From NCBI GenBank assembly GCA_965275915.1, contig CBDHYI010000007.1, positions 1,302,001-1,366,000 on the forward strand: a stretch of 64,000 nt of DNA, written 5' to 3'. Below are positions 27,476 to 36,598 of this stretch, piece by piece. The stretch's first letter is position 1; every line of letters begins with the position of its first letter. The notes under the pieces are model-generated. The model was given only the letters and a program-made list of their open reading frames with translations. It was not told the DNA's origin and made no database searches. The translations under genes and the position numbers were made by a program. Source of the DNA: JBDWFY01 sp965275915. GTDB lineage: Bacteria > Pseudomonadota > Alphaproteobacteria > Rhizobiales > Stappiaceae.

Positions 27476-28757
27476 TGCTGGCCCCGTCAGTTGACCCCTC
27501 CCCGGCATCCGCGCCCTGGCCGAACCGGTTCTGAATATAGTCCAGCACCAGTTGCTTGAAGTCGTCGGCAATTTTCGGCCCGCGCAGCGTCATGGCTTTC
27601 TCGCCGTCAATGAAGACCGGCGCCGCCGGACTCTCGCCGGTTCCGGGGAGCGAAATGCCGATATCGGCAAACTTGGATTCTCCCGGACCGTTCACAATGC
27701 AGCCCATCACCGCAACATTCAGGGATTCAACCCCTGGATACTGCTTGCGCCACTCAGGCATTGAAACGCGGATATGCTCCTGAATATCCTGTGCCAGCTC
27801 CTGAAACACCGTCGATGTCGTTCGCCCGCATCCGGGGCAGGCCGCCACGATCGGCACGAACGATCGGAATCCCATCGTCTGCAGAAGTTCCTGCGCGACC
27901 TGCACTTCCCGCGTGCGATCGCCGCCCGGTTCCGGTGTCAGCGAAATTCGGATCGTATCGCCAATGCCTTGCTGGAGCAGGATGCCCATGGAGGCCGATG
28001 AGGCAACAATGCCCTTGGTTCCCATCCCGGCCTCGGTCAACCCCAGATGCAGGGCGTAATCGCATCGGCGCGCCAGATCCGCATAGACCGCGATCAGATC
28101 CTGCACCTGACTGACCTTGGCCGAAATAATGATCTTGTCACGTCCCATCCCGATGTCCTCGGCACGCTGAGCGGACATCAGGCCGGACTGCACGATCGCT
28201 TCGCGCATCACTTCGGACGCGGACAGGGGTGACCCCTTGCTGGCATTGTCGTCCATCAGATGGGTAAGAAGCTCCTGGTCGAGCGACCCCCAGTTCACAC
28301 CGATGCGGACCGGCTTGTCATATTTCAGGGCGGCCTCGATAATCTGCGAAAACTGTTTGTCTTTTTTCGCTTTGAAGCCGACATTGCCCGGATTTATCCG
28401 GTATTTGTCCAACGCCTGAGCGCATTCGGGATAGTCGGTCAGAAGTTTGTGGCCGATATAGTGAAAGTCTCCCACCAGCGGCACCGTGACACCGAGCCGG
28501 TCCAATCGCTCTCTGATCGAAGGAACCGCAGCCGCGGCTTCGGCCCGGTCGACCGTTATGCGGACGACCTCCGAACCCGCATTGGCGAGTGCCGCCACCT
28601 GAGCCACCGTCGCATCGGCATCGGCAGTATCCGTGTTGGTCATGGATTGCACAACAACCGGCGCATCGCCGCCGATGACAACATTGCCGACACGAACCGC
28701 GACCGACCGGCGCCGCGGCAGCGGCGCCGCCTGAAAGGGGGACGATGTCACAGTCAT
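27465..28757 (-). CDS. ispG: 4-hydroxy-3-methylbut-2-enyl-diphosphate synthase
   Basis: Iron-sulfur enzyme of the non-mevalonate isoprenoid pathway that converts MEcPP to HMBPP. 430 residues. The [4Fe-4S] ligands are visible as Cys307 and Cys310 in ACPGCGR and Cys353 plus Glu360 in MGCIVNGPGE. The N-terminal barrel has VVQSMTNTDTADADATVAQV and RINPGNVG. It is the first gene of a minus-strand run ispG-pdxY-DUF429 with overlapping junctions. Confidence 0.97.
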   Translation of the reverse strand: MTVTSSPFQAAPLPRRRSVAVRVGNVVIGGDAPVVVQSMTNTDTADADATVAQVAALANAGSEVVRITVDRAEAAAAVPSIRERLDRLGVTVPLVGDFHYIGHKLLTDYPECAQALDKYRINPGNVGFKAKKDKQFSQIIEAALKYDKPVRIGVNWGSLDQELLTHLMDDNASKGSPLSASEVMREAIVQSGLMSAQRAEDIGMGRDKIIISAKVSQVQDLIAVYADLARRCDYALHLGLTEAGMGTKGIVASSASMGILLQQGIGDTIRISLTPEPGGDRTREVQVAQELLQTMGFRSFVPIVAACPGCGRTTSTVFQELAQDIQEHIRVSMPEWRKQYPGVESLNVAVMGCIVNGPGESKFADIGISLPGTGESPAAPVFIDGEKAMTLRGPKIADDFKQLVLDYIQNRFGQGADAGEGSTDGASNVA

Positions 28758-28944
28758 GGCATGGATCCTGCTCGTGGTCGATAAGTCACTGCTGACTGAT
28801 TAGTGCGGCGACCGGTAAAGGGCAAGGGCGGTTTTTTTGATCACGGCAGCGGACAGATCCTATCGCCACCGCCGATTTTGCTTTATGGCTCACAGAAATT
28901 GAACCCGCCGGCACAAGCTAATATTCAATGACGGGAACGATCGT

Positions 28945-29811
28945 GTGTTCAAACTGCTCCTCAACAGAACGTGGCATCTGGCAAGCGCCCATCTGACGAC
29001 GCTCCTGCGGGTCAGTTGGGCCTACCTTTTCCTGCTTCTGGCGATCAACATTTATCTCAGCGGCGCCTTGCAGCCGGCCACCGGATTTGAGACCGGCAGC
29101 TATATGACTGAACCGCTGGAAGGCAGCGATATCGGCCTTCGGTCTCTGGGCCTGCTTGCCAACCTTCTGATCGGGCTGTCGATCGCGATTGCTTATACAA
29201 GACGCATGCTGATTGACGCGAATGACTTCAGTCTCAGCTTCGGCATACGCCATGTCAAAGTCGCCGGCTACCAGATTCTGCTGATGATTATCGGTATGGC
29301 GCTGATGATTCCATTGGCCATTATCGCCTCTATCCTGGGAATGTTTCTCGGTCCGTTTGCTTTGATTGCCGGCCTTGCGATGCCTTTTGTCGCCCTGATG
29401 ATCGTTCAGCGCTTCTCCCTCGTTCTTCCCTCCGCAGCCATTGATGACACCATGTCGCTCCGGGACTCCTGGTATGCGACAAGAGGCATGGGCTGGGCGA
29501 TGGCCTTCAACGCGGCGATCGCCATGCTGGCGACGGGATGCCTGCTTCTTGCCCTTTTCATTTTTCTGGAACTCACAGAACGGTTTCTGTTTCCCGATCC
29601 CCTGTTCGGCCAGATCCGCTCGGGCGTCATGCCCATGGTGACCATGCTGACCATGGTCTGGATTTTCGCCAATCTTCACACAACCTGCTACGCGGTCGCA
29701 CGGGAAAAGTTTGCCGGGAAAATTCTGGGCGAACACCAGGCTGAACAGGCGCGTCTGCGATATGAAGCGGCACGGGCGCTTAACGCGGCAAAAAACCTGA
29801 AAAAGTCCTGA
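28945..29811 (+). CDS. Polytopic membrane protein of unknown function
   Basis: 288 residues with about six hydrophobic helices, for example VSWAYLFLLLAINIYLSGAL, LGLLANLLIGLSIAIAY, QILLMIIGMALMIPLAIIASI and GWAMAFNAAIAMLATGCLLLALFIF. It ends in a basic/Ala-rich cytosolic tail (AEQARLRYEAARALNAAKN). No transporter signature recognised. GTG start at 28945. It is divergent from ispG, and the 187-base spacer should hold both promoters. Confidence 0.75.
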   Translation: MFKLLLNRTWHLASAHLTTLLRVSWAYLFLLLAINIYLSGALQPATGFETGSYMTEPLEGSDIGLRSLGLLANLLIGLSIAIAYTRRMLIDANDFSLSFGIRHVKVAGYQILLMIIGMALMIPLAIIASILGMFLGPFALIAGLAMPFVALMIVQRFSLVLPSAAIDDTMSLRDSWYATRGMGWAMAFNAAIAMLATGCLLLALFIFLELTERFLFPDPLFGQIRSGVMPMVTMLTMVWIFANLHTTCYAVAREKFAGKILGEHQAEQARLRYEAARALNAAKNLKKS

Positions 29812-30003
29812 TTGAGAGGCGCCCAGTCGAGCACGCCCTGCGACAGGTGCCGCAAAATGCAGATTTGATCGTTTTCGTACGGTCCGACATATTGCGGCGT
29901 TCTCAATCCCGTTTATTGTGCATGGCAATATCAGATCTTCAAACGATGGAATGCCCGTTTGCAACCAGACAGATGTTCCGATGCTGCCCCAGGAGGCCCG
30001 TCC

Positions 30004-30786
30004 ATGCTTTCAAACAAAACCGCCCTCGTCACCGGCTCCACGTCCGGCATCGGCCTTGGCATCGCCCGCGCGTTCGCAAAAGAGGGTGCCAACGTTGTCA
30101 TCAACGGACTGGGCGATGCTGAAGAGATCGAGAAGGTCCGGCTTGGCATTGAGAACGACTTCGGCGTTCAGACCCGCTATTCCGACGCAAACATGCTTGA
30201 ACCCGATCAGATCGCCGGCATGGTTGCCGACACGGAAGAGGAATTTCAGAGCCTGGACATCCTGGTCAACAATGCGGGTATCCAGTTTGTATCTCCCGTT
30301 GAAGACTTTCCGGGCAGCAAGTGGGACGCGATTATTGCGATCAATCTCTCATCGAGCTTTCACACCATACGGGCAGCTGTACCGGGTATGAAAAAGCGCG
30401 GATGGGGCCGTATCATCAATACCGCGTCAGCGCATGCCCTCGTCGCCTCTCCTTTCAAGTCAGCCTATGTGGCCGCCAAACACGGCATTGCCGGTCTCAC
30501 AAAAACGGTGGCGCTTGAGGTGGCTGAACACGGCATCACCGTCAATGCAATCTGCCCCGGCTATGTCTGGACGCCACTGGTCGAAGCCCAGATTCCCGAT
30601 ACAATGAAAGCACGCAACATGACCGAAGAAGAAGTCAAGCGCGATGTGCTTCTGAAAGCCCAACCGACCAAGGAGTTCGCGACAATCGACCAGGTTGCCT
30701 CTCTGGCGGTATTCCTGGCCTCAGACAACGCAGCCTCGATGACCGGATCCATGATCCCTGTCGATGGCGGCTGGACTGCGCAATAG
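30004..30786 (+). CDS. bdhA: D-3-hydroxybutyrate dehydrogenase
   Basis: Oxidises D-3-hydroxybutyrate to acetoacetate with NAD+ in polyhydroxybutyrate and ketone-body use. 260-residue classical SDR: nucleotide loop TGSTSGIG (10-17), NNAG (89-92), and the catalytic Ser142, Tyr155 and Lys159. The substrate-type segments IINTASAHALVASPFKSAYV, NAICPGYVWTPLVEAQIPD and the tail GSMIPVDGGWTAQ match the 3-hydroxybutyrate dehydrogenase subgroup. ATG 30004 follows GGAGG; an upstream ATG 29959 adds non-homologous residues. A patatin-like gene follows after 44 bases. Confidence 0.93.
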   Translation: MLSNKTALVTGSTSGIGLGIARAFAKEGANVVINGLGDAEEIEKVRLGIENDFGVQTRYSDANMLEPDQIAGMVADTEEEFQSLDILVNNAGIQFVSPVEDFPGSKWDAIIAINLSSSFHTIRAAVPGMKKRGWGRIINTASAHALVASPFKSAYVAAKHGIAGLTKTVALEVAEHGITVNAICPGYVWTPLVEAQIPDTMKARNMTEEEVKRDVLLKAQPTKEFATIDQVASLAVFLASDNAASMTGSMIPVDGGWTAQ

Positions 30787-30830
30787 CCAAAAAGGCAATG
30801 TCCGAACCTGATCAAGAGTAGGTCAAGAGC

Positions 30831-31859
30831 ATGGCATCCAGGAAAAACGCTCCGAAACCGGTCAACTTCGCTTTGCAGGGCGGCGGTGCGCACGGCGCCT
30901 TCACCTGGGGCGTTCTTGACAAGTTTCTCGAAGACGGGCGGGTCAAGATCAACGCCATAACCGGCACGAGCGCCGGTGCAATGAATGCCGTCGTCCTTGC
31001 CGACGGTGCCTGCCGAAGCGGCGAGGACGGTGCCCGCGAAGCGCTTGAGGTCTTCTGGCATAAAGTCAGTGCCGCCAGCCAGGCCAGTGTCATTAAGCGC
31101 TCGCCGCTGGATGTCCTGTTCGGGCAATGGAGCCTTGACTCCTCACCGACCTTTCTCGCCTTCGACCTGATGACAAGATTTGCGTCCCCTTACGAGTTCA
31201 ATCCGCTGGACATCAATCCACTCCGGGATCTGGTCGCGGAACTCGTCGATTTCAACAATGTGCACACATGCCGCTCGATCGACCTGTTCGTGGCAGCCAC
31301 CAATGTTCACACAGGCAAAATCAGAGTATTCGAGAAGGACGAAATCTCCCTGGAGGCCGTTATGGCATCGGCCTGCCTGCCGCATCTTTACCAGGCGGTG
31401 GAGATCGACGGCACACCCTACTGGGACGGCGGATATATGGGCAATCCGCCACTTTATCCGTTATTTTATCACACCGATGTCGCCGACACGATCCTGGTCC
31501 AGATCAATCCGGTCGCCCGTTATGAAACGCCGAAGACAGCCCGTGAAATCCTCAACCGGATGAACGAAATCACGTTCAACTCCACTCTGTTGAGAGAACT
31601 GCGTGCCGTGGAATTCGTCACGCGCCTGATTGAGGAAGGCAGCCTCAGTCAGAAACAGTATCGCAAGATGAATATTCATCGGATTGCATCCGACAAGGAC
31701 CTCAATCCTCTGTCAGCTTCCTCGAAATTCAATGCCGAATGGTCGTTTCTTCTGCATCTGCGCGATGTCGGCCGGGAAGCGGCCCGGTCCTGGCTGGATG
31801 AACATTATGATGCCCTGGGCAACCACGGCACGCTGGATCTGAAAGCAGAATTCTCCTGA
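30831..31859 (+). CDS. Patatin-like phospholipase/esterase
   Basis: 342 residues with the patatin catalytic dyad: nucleophile Ser47 in GTSAGAMNAVV and Asp199 in WDGGYMGNP. The oxyanion loop LQGGGAHGAFTWGVLD lies at the N terminus. It hydrolyses acyl esters. Placement 44 bases after bdhA suggests a joint role in storage-polymer or lipid turnover, for instance release of hydroxyacids that BdhA oxidises. That link is inference. No signal peptide, so cytosolic or membrane-peripheral. Length is normal for this bacterial subgroup. Confidence 0.88.
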   Translation: MASRKNAPKPVNFALQGGGAHGAFTWGVLDKFLEDGRVKINAITGTSAGAMNAVVLADGACRSGEDGAREALEVFWHKVSAASQASVIKRSPLDVLFGQWSLDSSPTFLAFDLMTRFASPYEFNPLDINPLRDLVAELVDFNNVHTCRSIDLFVAATNVHTGKIRVFEKDEISLEAVMASACLPHLYQAVEIDGTPYWDGGYMGNPPLYPLFYHTDVADTILVQINPVARYETPKTAREILNRMNEITFNSTLLRELRAVEFVTRLIEEGSLSQKQYRKMNIHRIASDKDLNPLSASSKFNAEWSFLLHLRDVGREAARSWLDEHYDALGNHGTLDLKAEFS

Positions 31860-31897
31860 CCTGTTTTCCTGAGTGTTTCGAGGGTACTTCCGGGCAT

Positions 31898-31924
31898 ATT
31901 GCAATGTGCGTTGCAATTTGCAAT
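31898..31924. repeat. Clustered TTGCAAT words
   Basis: Palindromic ATTGCAAT at 31898-31905 is followed by two head-to-tail TTGCAAT copies at 31911-31917 and 31918-31924. Spacing is 12 then 7 bases. This is a possible regulator-binding site or a sequence accident just after the patatin stop. Confidence 0.35.
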
Positions 31925-32079
31925 GCGGCAGCCGTTACCGGTTCGTAAATAAGATCAACATCTTGCGGGCCGGCCCGAATTACAACCCACATATATAGGC
32001 GCATTTTGTTGAACGGATTGGCAAGCGAATTGCTGTTGTGACAGGGCTGATTGTTTGGTTGTGCGTCGTCAGCACGTTC

Positions 32080-32126
32080 GGACGAAGGATACCCGTTTCG
32101 TAACTAGTTAAAGGGGTCCTTCGTCC
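32080..32126. repeat. Long perfect inverted repeat, structured element
   Basis: Arms GGACGAAGGA (32080-32089) and TCCTTCGTCC (32117-32126) are perfect complements. Pairing can extend inward (CCC with GGG) past a TA bulge to about 13 pairs. The loop contains the palindrome AACTAGTT. There is no T tract on either strand, so it is not a simple terminator. Confidence 0.5.
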
Positions 32127-32313
32127 CAACACTCTTTCAGCGTTTTCATTGCATTTCCCAAGCTGCTTACCGGTCCCCGCCGCGGGCCTCGGCCGGCGCA
32201 TGACATAACCTTAAAGAAAAGAAATGTTGTCTTTTCCTCTTTCTAGCCGGGATCACAGTGCCTAAATTAGAATAACGGGGTTTGAGACGCCGAAAATCAC
32301 GAAGGGAAAAATT

Positions 32314-33159
32314 GTGCAGGGAATCACAACGCGCAGCGCAGCGCTTTCCGTCATGACCGCCGGTTTCGGCCTCCTTTCCCTCTCGCTGCCGGCATCCGCC
32401 CAAGCCGATCTTCAGAAATTTCTTGATCAGAAAACCTGTCCTTCCTGCAACCTTTACGCGGTTGAAGTGCGTGCGATCGATATGACCGGAGCCGATCTGA
32501 CAAACGCCAACTTAAGGGAAGCGGACCTGAAAGATGCCGTTCTGCCTCAAACGGTGTTCATCGATACGGACCTCAGGCGCACCGAAATGGAGAATGTCAA
32601 TGTGGCGAACTCCGATTTCACCAATGCGGAGATGCGCGGAGTGGATCTTGAAAAGGCCGACGCCACCAAGAGCCGGTTCGTCTCGGCGGACCTGCGAGAC
32701 TCCGATTTGGAGAAGGCGATTTTGAACGAAGCGAATTTCCATGGCGCCGATATTCGGTCAGGCATGATGCGCCGCGTGGAAGCACAAGGGGCTGATTTCT
32801 CCGATACAAAAATGGACTTCATCGACCTTCAACGGGCAAAGATCATTGGTGCGAATTTCAATGATGCCCGTCTGCAATACAGCAATCTTTCCCGTGTCGA
32901 TGCCTCCGGCGCGTCGTTCGAAAACGTCAATTTCAACTGGGCCCGGATGTCGAGCGCCAATTTCAGCGGCGCAAATCTAAGGGGGGCCGACCTCTCGTCG
33001 GTCCTGATGCGCCGGACCAACTTTGCCGGAGCCGACCTGACAGGCGCGTCAGGCCTCGATCAGAAACGTCTTGACCTCGCCTGCGGGGACGAAAACACGA
33101 AACTGCCCTCAGGCTACACGCTGCCGATTTGCACGGAATACCGGATCAAGGACCAGTGA
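32314..33159 (+). CDS. Exported pentapeptide-repeat protein
   Basis: 281 residues with a signal peptide (SVMTAGFGLLSLSLPASAQA). A short Cys pair, KTCPSCNLY, comes next, then a long run of pentapeptide repeats (A[D/N]LxN type) from about residue 50 to 250: GADLTNANLREADLKDAVLP and many more. These fold as a right-handed quadrilateral beta helix. An exported location argues against a gyrase-protection (Qnr-like) role. Function unknown. GTG start at 32314 with AAGGGA upstream. Confidence 0.85.
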   Translation: MQGITTRSAALSVMTAGFGLLSLSLPASAQADLQKFLDQKTCPSCNLYAVEVRAIDMTGADLTNANLREADLKDAVLPQTVFIDTDLRRTEMENVNVANSDFTNAEMRGVDLEKADATKSRFVSADLRDSDLEKAILNEANFHGADIRSGMMRRVEAQGADFSDTKMDFIDLQRAKIIGANFNDARLQYSNLSRVDASGASFENVNFNWARMSSANFSGANLRGADLSSVLMRRTNFAGADLTGASGLDQKRLDLACGDENTKLPSGYTLPICTEYRIKDQ

Positions 33160-33196
33160 CCGGCAACGGCCTTGCCGTCGCCGCTGCTTCCTGCGA

Positions 33197-34987
33197 CTAA
33201 GCATCTTCGGGTTCCTTGGCCAGATCACGAAATTGCAGATCATGCAGATGCGCATAGTTTCCGCCGATTGACAGCAACTCGCTGTGTGAACCGCTTTCCA
33301 CAACCCGCCCGGCCTTCATAACATAGATCCGATCGCTGTTCCGCACCGTCGACAGCCGGTGCGCGATGGCAAGCGTGGTCCTGCCTTCAAGCAGGCTGTC
33401 GAGTGCCGCCTGGATCATCCGTTCCGACTGCGTATCAAGCGCGGAAGTCGCTTCATCAAGCAGGATAATCGGAGCGTTTTTCAAAAAGGCACGCGCGATC
33501 GCCAAACGCTGCCGCTGTCCGCCGGAGAGCTGTGCTCCTCCCTCCCCGACAAAGGTCTCATAACCATTCGGCAGTTGATCGATGAATTCGCTCGCGAAAG
33601 CCGCCTTTGCGGCGGCTTCGACTTGTTCACGACCGGCCGAGGGATCGCCATACTGGATATTTTCCAGCACTGTCCCGGTAAATATGTAGGCATCCTGCCC
33701 GACATAGGCGATTCTGCGTCTCACCGACTGCACATCCACTTCCGACAGGTCCTCACCATCGATCCGGATTTGTCCGCTTTCGGTGTGATACAGGCCCAGA
33801 AGCAACTTGAAAATCGTCGACTTGCCGCTTCCCGAAACGCCGACCAGCGCAACCTTTTCGCCTTTCGCCGCCTTCAGCGAGACATTGTGCAAGACCGGGA
33901 GGTCCGCCTTATAGGCGAAATTGACGTCATCAAATTCTATATTGCCATCGGAAATCCGCGCTTCGCGTTTGTCGGTGTCGTGTTGCTCGGGATGCTCGTT
34001 GTCAATAAGCTCATACATATATTGCACACCGACAAGTTGCGGCTCAATCGACACGCGAAGCCGGGCGAGACGCTTGGCCGGATCATAAGCCAGCAGAAAA
34101 GCGGTCATGAAAGACATCAGCTGGCCGGGATATTCCGGATCACCGATCGCGCGCCAACCCGCATACATAATAACCAGCCCGATTGCGATGCCACCGAGGG
34201 ATTCCATCACCGGAGACGTCCGCGCCGCCAGTTTGGCCAGCTTGTTTGAGCGATGCTCGAACTCCTTCAAGGCGTCGGTCATCTGCCCTTTAATCTCATT
34301 CTCAAGATTGTAGGTCTTGATCACCATAATGCCGCTGATGGCTTCCTTGTTGATCTTCGAAATCTCTGCGGAGTTGTCGAGTTGAGCACGGGCGTGAACT
34401 TTTGACTTCTTGACCAGGCGCGTAATCTGAGTGATCGCAATCGGCCCGATCAGCAATGCGACAATCGATATGAGGGGCGCCTGGAACACCATCACCGCAG
34501 CCAGCGCAATCAGTGTCAGTACATCCCGCCCCACAGATGTTATGAGGGCCGATATGATATCTGCGGACGCCGATGCGCCGCTTCCGATGCGGGTAAAAAT
34601 CTCGCCCAGGGTTGTGCGGTCAAAGTAGCTGATCGGAAGGCCGACCACATGGCTGAACACACGGTTTCTCAATCGAGCCACGAGGTTGTTGCCGATCATC
34701 GCCATCGTGACCTGCTGCCCATAGGTGGCCAAACCCTTGATTATGAATATCGCCATGACCACGATGCCGAGCTGAAACACCGCCGTCTTGTCCGTTCCGC
34801 GCAGTACCGTATTCACGACATCGCGCATCAGGTATGCGGAGGCACCGGTCATAACCGCTGCGATCGCCATGAAGAAAATCGCCAGAGCGTAACGATACCG
34901 GTACTCCCAGAAGTTGTCCGAGAACACCCGCTTTATCAGGGCAATCTGCTCGTTTTTGTTCAGCTTCGACCAAAATTTTTTGAACAA
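33197..34987 (-). CDS. ABC exporter, fused permease and ATPase (MsbA-like)
   Basis: 596-residue half-transporter. The N-terminal domain has about six helices (LAIFFMAIAAVMTGASAYLM onward). The ATPase domain shows Walker A GVSGSGKST, signature LSGGQRQR, Walker B IILLDEATSALD and the H-loop AIAHRLSTVRN. It forms a homodimer for export of lipid, peptide or drug-like substrates, with MsbA/lipid A-type being the nearest label by architecture. The start is TTG at 34987, since the next in-frame ATG would remove the first helix. AAGGA lies upstream. No accessory membrane-fusion gene is adjacent. Confidence 0.87.
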   Translation of the reverse strand: MFKKFWSKLNKNEQIALIKRVFSDNFWEYRYRYALAIFFMAIAAVMTGASAYLMRDVVNTVLRGTDKTAVFQLGIVVMAIFIIKGLATYGQQVTMAMIGNNLVARLRNRVFSHVVGLPISYFDRTTLGEIFTRIGSGASASADIISALITSVGRDVLTLIALAAVMVFQAPLISIVALLIGPIAITQITRLVKKSKVHARAQLDNSAEISKINKEAISGIMVIKTYNLENEIKGQMTDALKEFEHRSNKLAKLAARTSPVMESLGGIAIGLVIMYAGWRAIGDPEYPGQLMSFMTAFLLAYDPAKRLARLRVSIEPQLVGVQYMYELIDNEHPEQHDTDKREARISDGNIEFDDVNFAYKADLPVLHNVSLKAAKGEKVALVGVSGSGKSTIFKLLLGLYHTESGQIRIDGEDLSEVDVQSVRRRIAYVGQDAYIFTGTVLENIQYGDPSAGREQVEAAAKAAFASEFIDQLPNGYETFVGEGGAQLSGGQRQRLAIARAFLKNAPIILLDEATSALDTQSERMIQAALDSLLEGRTTLAIAHRLSTVRNSDRIYVMKAGRVVESGSHSELLSIGGNYAHLHDLQFRDLAKEPEDA

Positions 34988-35281
34988 ATGCGTTTTGTCC
35001 TTGTAAGCACTGACGATCTTATCTTTTCAGTCGCCAAGCAAGCCACCCGCCGGCTGTGGGGAGCTTGCGCCTTATATAGGGGTAGCACAGCTTCGGCAAA
35101 TGTCAGATGACGGCATCGCTGCCCCGTCCACCGGGATCTGGAGATACGACGATGCCGCACGGGCTCCATGGCGTTGAATCACTATAAATAAGATCGGAGC
35201 CGGGCGCGATGCTTGCAGACGGGCTCTTTGGGAGCTACATGACTATCGGACCGATCAATCAGCCCAAGAGATTCAACGCCC

Positions 35282-35572
35282 ATGCTCGCAATTCTAGATG
35301 TGCTCAATATTGCTCTCAATCTTTACATTTGGATCGTGATAGCAAGCGCGATTTTTTCGTGGCTTTATGCCTTTAACATCGTCAATCCGCAAAACCAGTT
35401 TGTCGGCATGATCGGTCAGGCACTTTACAATCTCACTGAGCCGGCGTTGCGCCCGATACGGCGATTCATGCCGGATCTGGGCGGCCTGGATATTTCGCCC
35501 ATTATCCTGATCTTGTTGATTTACCTGGCTCAGTCGATCATGATCCGCTATCTCTACCCGATTGCCTTTTAA
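35282..35572 (+). CDS. YggT family membrane protein
   Basis: 96-residue protein with two hydrophobic helices (VLNIALNLYIWIVIASAIFSW; ISPIILILLIYLAQSIMI). Between them is the conserved loop LYNLTEPALRPIRRFMPDLGGLD, diagnostic of the YggT/Ycf19 family, which is linked to membrane and division-plane organisation or osmotic tolerance in other organisms. Precise role here unknown. ATG 35282 is the only sensible start. Divergent from the ABC exporter. Confidence 0.9.
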   Translation: MLAILDVLNIALNLYIWIVIASAIFSWLYAFNIVNPQNQFVGMIGQALYNLTEPALRPIRRFMPDLGGLDISPIILILLIYLAQSIMIRYLYPIAF

Positions 35573-35662
35573 ACGATGGGAGAAGTTGCCCCAAGCAGGC
35601 GCCGGACCAATCGGCTCATACCATTTTAGCCGGTTCACGGAACCTGAGCCGAGGTTCAGGAC

Positions 35663-35851
35663 CTAGTCAAGCGTGCGTGCTTCTTCGGGCAGCATGATCG
35701 GGATACCGTCCCGGATCGGATATGCGAGTTTTGCCGACCGTGAAATCAGTTCCTGATTGTCCGGATCATACTCAAGCGTTGTCTTTGTCAGAGGGCAGAC
35801 CAGTATCTCAAGCAGTTTGGGATCGACCCGGTTTTTATCGGCAGCCGTCAT
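35663..35851 (-). CDS. Trm112 family protein
   Basis: 62-residue Trm112-like protein: DPKLLEILVCPLTKTTLEYD, then LISRSAKLAYPIRDGIPIML. These small proteins activate methyltransferases in eukaryotes, and the bacterial partner is unsettled. Only one of the usual zinc Cys residues remains, which is normal for the bacterial form. The start lies nine bases after the Lon-like gene's stop, with AGGAAG between, so it is the last gene of that cluster. Confidence 0.92.
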   Translation of the reverse strand: MTAADKNRVDPKLLEILVCPLTKTTLEYDPDNQELISRSAKLAYPIRDGIPIMLPEEARTLD

Positions 35852-35860
35852 GTCTTCTTC

Positions 35861-36541
35861 CTATTGCAGAGTATTGCCCCCGTCCGTCCCGCCCCTTGCG
35901 AGCTCCATTTCGGTAATTGCAATCAGTGTGTTGGCGCGGTCTTCCAAAGTGCCCGCCTCAAGCAAGGCCTGTTTTTCCGCAGCACCGTAAGGACTCATCA
36001 TCGAGAGGGCATTGACAAGCGCTTCCGTGCTCGCACTTGATATGCTGTCCCAGTCAGCCTCCAGCCCGTTGGCGTCAAGATATTCCTTCAGAACATGCAA
36101 GAGGCCCTGCCGGTCGACCTTTTCGGCACCTGCGTCGGTTTGAAAATCGTCTTTGAATTCATTCGATGTCACCCGCGCGAGCCGAAAGCTGTTGTCGCTC
36201 AGCACTTCGTCCAGGATTCGGAATCTTGCAATACCGGTCAGCGTAACCAGGTCCCGCCCATCCCCGGTCTCCTGAAAAGCCGTAATACGGCCGACGCATC
36301 CCACCGAACAAAGGGCCGGATTGCCCTCAAGATCGACTTTTCCAAGATCGAACCGGGGTTGGACCATGCCTATAACGCGACTGCCCTTCAAAGCACTGTC
36401 AATCATATCGAGGTAGCGGGGCTCGAAGATATTCAAAGGCATCTGCCCGCGCGGCAGGAGAAGTGCGGTCGGAAGCGGAAAAAGCGGAATGATGGCGGGA
36501 ATATCTTCAGGTCCGTCATAATCCGCATTTCCAATCAACAT
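35861..36541 (-). CDS. Lon substrate-binding (LAN) domain protein
   Basis: 226-residue protein made only of the N-terminal Lon substrate-binding domain: IIPLFPLPTALLLPRGQMPLNIFEPRYLDMI at the start, then GCVGRITAFQETGDGRDLVTLTG, and a helical C-terminal part. It lacks the AAA+ and protease domains, so it is not a protease. The role is unknown. It lies between the thioredoxin-TPR gene and Trm112 in the usual alphaproteobacterial arrangement. Confidence 0.9.
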   Translation of the reverse strand: MLIGNADYDGPEDIPAIIPLFPLPTALLLPRGQMPLNIFEPRYLDMIDSALKGSRVIGMVQPRFDLGKVDLEGNPALCSVGCVGRITAFQETGDGRDLVTLTGIARFRILDEVLSDNSFRLARVTSNEFKDDFQTDAGAEKVDRQGLLHVLKEYLDANGLEADWDSISSASTEALVNALSMMSPYGAAEKQALLEAGTLEDRANTLIAITEMELARGGTDGGNTLQ

Positions 36542-36598
36542 GGCTTATAGCCTTCCATTATCGACCGCCCGCACGCCTGGTCGAAACCGGCTCGTCCT

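Larger units (their letters stand above)
31860..32313 (+). other. 454-base intergenic region with repeat words and a long hairpin
   Basis: No coding frame was recognised. It contains the TTGCAAT cluster (31898-31924) and the inverted repeat at 32080-32126, both listed separately, plus AAGGGA just before the GTG start at 32314. It is unusually long for this tightly packed neighbourhood, and a small RNA or a structured leader is possible. Confidence 0.5.

Noticed and set aside
35111..35157. CGGCATCG / CGATGCCG inverted repeat upstream of the YggT gene
   Set aside because: The 31-base loop and lack of any T tract or promoter context make it weak; probably chance in GC-rich sequence.
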